Assembly: GCA_947459295.1 (NCBI GenBank)
Contig: CANHCY010000005.1
Span: 1 to 64,000 of the forward strand
Length of the DNA stretch: 64,000 nt
Direction of reading: 5' to 3'
Origin: Chitinophagaceae bacterium
Lineage (GTDB): Bacteria; Bacteroidota; Bacteroidia; Chitinophagales; Chitinophagaceae
In this document: positions 62,681-64,000 of the stretch, piece after piece
Layout of the letters: every line of letters begins with the position of its first letter
How positions within the stretch are numbered: the stretch's first letter is position 1
Position numbers and translations under genes: made by a program
The notes under the pieces: generated by a model
The model's input: the letters and a program-made list of their open reading frames with translations, nothing else
Told to the model about the DNA's origin: nothing
Databases searched by the model: none

Positions 62681-63640
62681 ATGCGGCTTAAGTTATACTT
62701 ATTTTTTTGTTTGGTGATTTGTGTTACATGCTCAAAAGCTCAATCTTTTCAATACACGGTTTCAAAAGATAATTCTTCAAAATACCATAGCATACAGGAG
62801 GTATTAAATACTATCCCTTCAGGTAACACAAAGCCAGTTAAAATATTTGTAAAGGCAGGGGTGTATCAAGAGGTGTTGGTAGTGGATGCTAGTAAATCAA
62901 ACATCACCCTCATTGGTGAAGACGTAAATACTACGATTATCAATTTTAATAACCATGCTGGTGTTAAAACCCCCGATGGTGACACTCTAAATACTTGGAC
63001 CTGTGCCACAGTATTTATTTATGGAAATGATTTTCAAGCACAAAACATCAGTTTTAGCAATCAGGCTGGTTTTACCGCTGGACAGGCCGTAGCAGTAAGG
63101 GTAGAGGGCAATAGAGCGAGTTTTTTCAATTGCAAAATGACGGGTTTTCAGGATGTGTTATTTTTAAGTGGTAATGGCGTCAAGCAGTATTTTAAAGACT
63201 GTTACATAGAAGGCACCACCGATTTTATTTTTGGAGCCGCTACTGCGGTTTTTGAAGATTGTCATATTCATAGCAAGAAAAACTCACACGTTACGGCGGC
63301 ATCTACCAATTCAATTATTCCTTTTGGATTTGTATTTAAACGCTGCAAACTAACTGCAGATACTGCCATCAATAAAGTGTCACTTGGAAGACCGTGGTCA
63401 CCAACTGCGAGTGTAACGTATTTAGACTGCTGGATGGGTCAGCACATCATTGAAGAGGGGTGGAACAATTGGAAAAATCCTGCCAACGAGTTAACTGCAA
63501 GGTATAGAGAGTATAATAGCGCTGGACCTGGCGCTAATCCTCAAAAAAGGGTTTTATGGTCTAAACAATTAACGAGTCAAGAAGCGCTAGGCTATAGTAA
63601 TGATAAAATACTAGGCGCATGGACGCCCGTAAAAAAATAA
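62681..63640 (+). CDS. Pectinesterase, CE8
   Basis: 319 residues from the ATG at 62681 (MRLKLYLFFCLVICVTCSKAQ signal); the frame is open further upstream, but that region belongs to the divergent arginase gene. Right-handed beta-helix with the CE8 catalytic motifs: QAVAVRVEGNRASFFNCKMTGFQDVLFL (Asp), EGTTDFIFGAATAVFEDC (nucleophile Asp) and LGRPWSPTASVTYLDC (Arg). It removes methyl esters from pectin outside the cytoplasm. No pectate lyase is in the window. Confidence 0.95.
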   Translation: MRLKLYLFFCLVICVTCSKAQSFQYTVSKDNSSKYHSIQEVLNTIPSGNTKPVKIFVKAGVYQEVLVVDASKSNITLIGEDVNTTIINFNNHAGVKTPDGDTLNTWTCATVFIYGNDFQAQNISFSNQAGFTAGQAVAVRVEGNRASFFNCKMTGFQDVLFLSGNGVKQYFKDCYIEGTTDFIFGAATAVFEDCHIHSKKNSHVTAASTNSIIPFGFVFKRCKLTADTAINKVSLGRPWSPTASVTYLDCWMGQHIIEEGWNNWKNPANELTARYREYNSAGPGANPQKRVLWSKQLTSQEALGYSNDKILGAWTPVKK

Positions 63641-63641
63641 A

Positions 63642-64000
63642 TTATTTTTTATTTTTGGCGCTCGTTCCTTTTTTCCAAAAACCAAAAAAAGAAGAGTAAT
63701 AACCTTCGGTGTTTGGAAACATCCAGTCTCTGTTATCTTTTATGCCTGGGTAATATTCAAATGCAGGATGTTCTTTTGAAATAAATACATTTGAAATGGT
63801 AAGGCCCTCATATTGCTTTATGAGTGCATCCACTTCTCCAACATAAACAATAATATCGTCTATATTTTTTGATAGTGCTATAATAAAATCCATCACTTTT
63901 TCACTCACCGGATATTTATTAAAATGAGACGGTTCTAACACTAGCACCCTATTTACATTTTCTGTTGCGCGCCAAAGTGGATCTAAATTGTAGCTATTGT
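63642..64000 (-). CDS. Photolyase/cryptochrome-like protein, C-terminal part
   Basis: The last ~119 codons of a gene entering from the right edge. The frame is open from 64000, so the GTG at 63947 is internal and not the start. The sequence DPLWRATENVNRVLVLEPSHFNKYPVSEKVMDF..KEHPAFEYYPG..DWMFPNTEGYYSSFFGFWKKG resembles the C-terminal part of FAD-binding photolyase/cryptochrome-family proteins of Bacteroidota. This rests on recollection of family sequences. The FAD site itself would be outside the window. It ends 1 nt from the pectinesterase stop. Confidence 0.6.
   Translation of the reverse strand, partial: NSYNLDPLWRATENVNRVLVLEPSHFNKYPVSEKVMDFIIALSKNIDDIIVYVGEVDALIKQYEGLTISNVFISKEHPAFEYYPGIKDNRDWMFPNTEGYYSSFFGFWKKGTSAKNKK

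Noticed and set aside
63642-63947. Complete 101-residue gene starting at GTG 63947
   Set aside because: The same frame is open to the window edge and the upstream codons continue a family-like sequence, so it is the tail of a larger gene.
1-64000. CRISPR arrays, tRNA/rRNA genes, insertion sequences, prophage
   Set aside because: No repeat-spacer pattern, cloverleaf-like sequence, transposase or phage structural gene was seen in any intergenic region by eye; a tRNAscan and IS search would settle this.

Overview
The window reads as a chromosomal segment of a Bacteroidota bacterium, most likely family Chitinophagaceae. The support is: moderately AT-rich DNA with almost no Shine-Dalgarno-like leaders; promoters of the Bacteroidota type (TTTG, about 17-23 bp, then TAnnTTTG); many Sec-exported proteins whose signal peptides end in AQ; and gene families typical of the phylum (tandem rhomboids, a GH3-like protein behind lptB, DUF4369 thioredoxins, DUF4838, a 7(1) knot protein, VPS10/BNR-repeat proteins). 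No rRNA, tRNA, CRISPR array, prophage or insertion sequence was seen. No gene-free stretch exceeds 300 bases; the longest is 230-477.

Positions 1-15500 are mostly housekeeping: the start of a pseudouridine synthase, an LpxD-type acyltransferase, a metal-homeostasis locus (SCO, a Fur-family repressor and an epimerase, divergent from a His-rich MerC-like protein across a perfect palindrome), and a minus-strand operon rlmD, two rhomboid proteases, an EEP-family hydrolase and cysS. These are followed by a TlpA-like thioredoxin, metF, and lptB with a GH3-like enzyme and a FabG-like reductase.

Positions 15500-22480 hold the most unusual unit. A strongly patterned promoter region precedes a 101-residue exported protein, a SulP anion transporter, a beta-carbonic anhydrase, an ABC exporter whose ATPase motifs are largely lost, an HlyD adaptor and a TolC channel. 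The last five genes overlap or nearly touch. The unit looks like an inorganic-carbon (or other anion) module fused to a three-part envelope channel.

Positions 22480-37900 are exported, carbohydrate-related and envelope genes: a VPS10/BNR protein beside a putative 7(1)-knotted miniprotein, a DUF4838 glycosidase-like protein divergent from an esterase and a GH20 hexosaminidase across a LacI-like operator candidate, then a Gfo/Idh/MocA oxidoreductase, an FGE-like protein, ApbE, MtgA and an SdpI-like membrane protein.

Positions 37900-45400 carry a cytochrome c/FG-GAP protein, a cysteine-less thioredoxin-fold protein, an alpha/beta hydrolase, rmuC, selU, an EamA transporter, a glycosyltransferase-like gene with no canonical start codon in front of its conserved N-terminus, and a 42-residue lipoprotein.

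Positions 45390-58340 form one long minus-strand run. FucP, a UxaA-type dehydratase, two SDRs, an FAH-family hydrolase and a mutarotase together spell the non-phosphorylated (oxidative) L-fucose pathway. A clan-D-like glycosidase, a second VPS10/BNR protein and a vSGLT-like sodium/sugar symporter follow. Together they suggest use of fucose- and galactose-containing glycans.

Positions 58400-64000 contain a PqqB-like metallo-hydrolase, a GNAT, a small exported protein, the arginase/ornithine aminotransferase pair, a pectinesterase, and the end of a photolyase/cryptochrome-like gene cut by the window edge.
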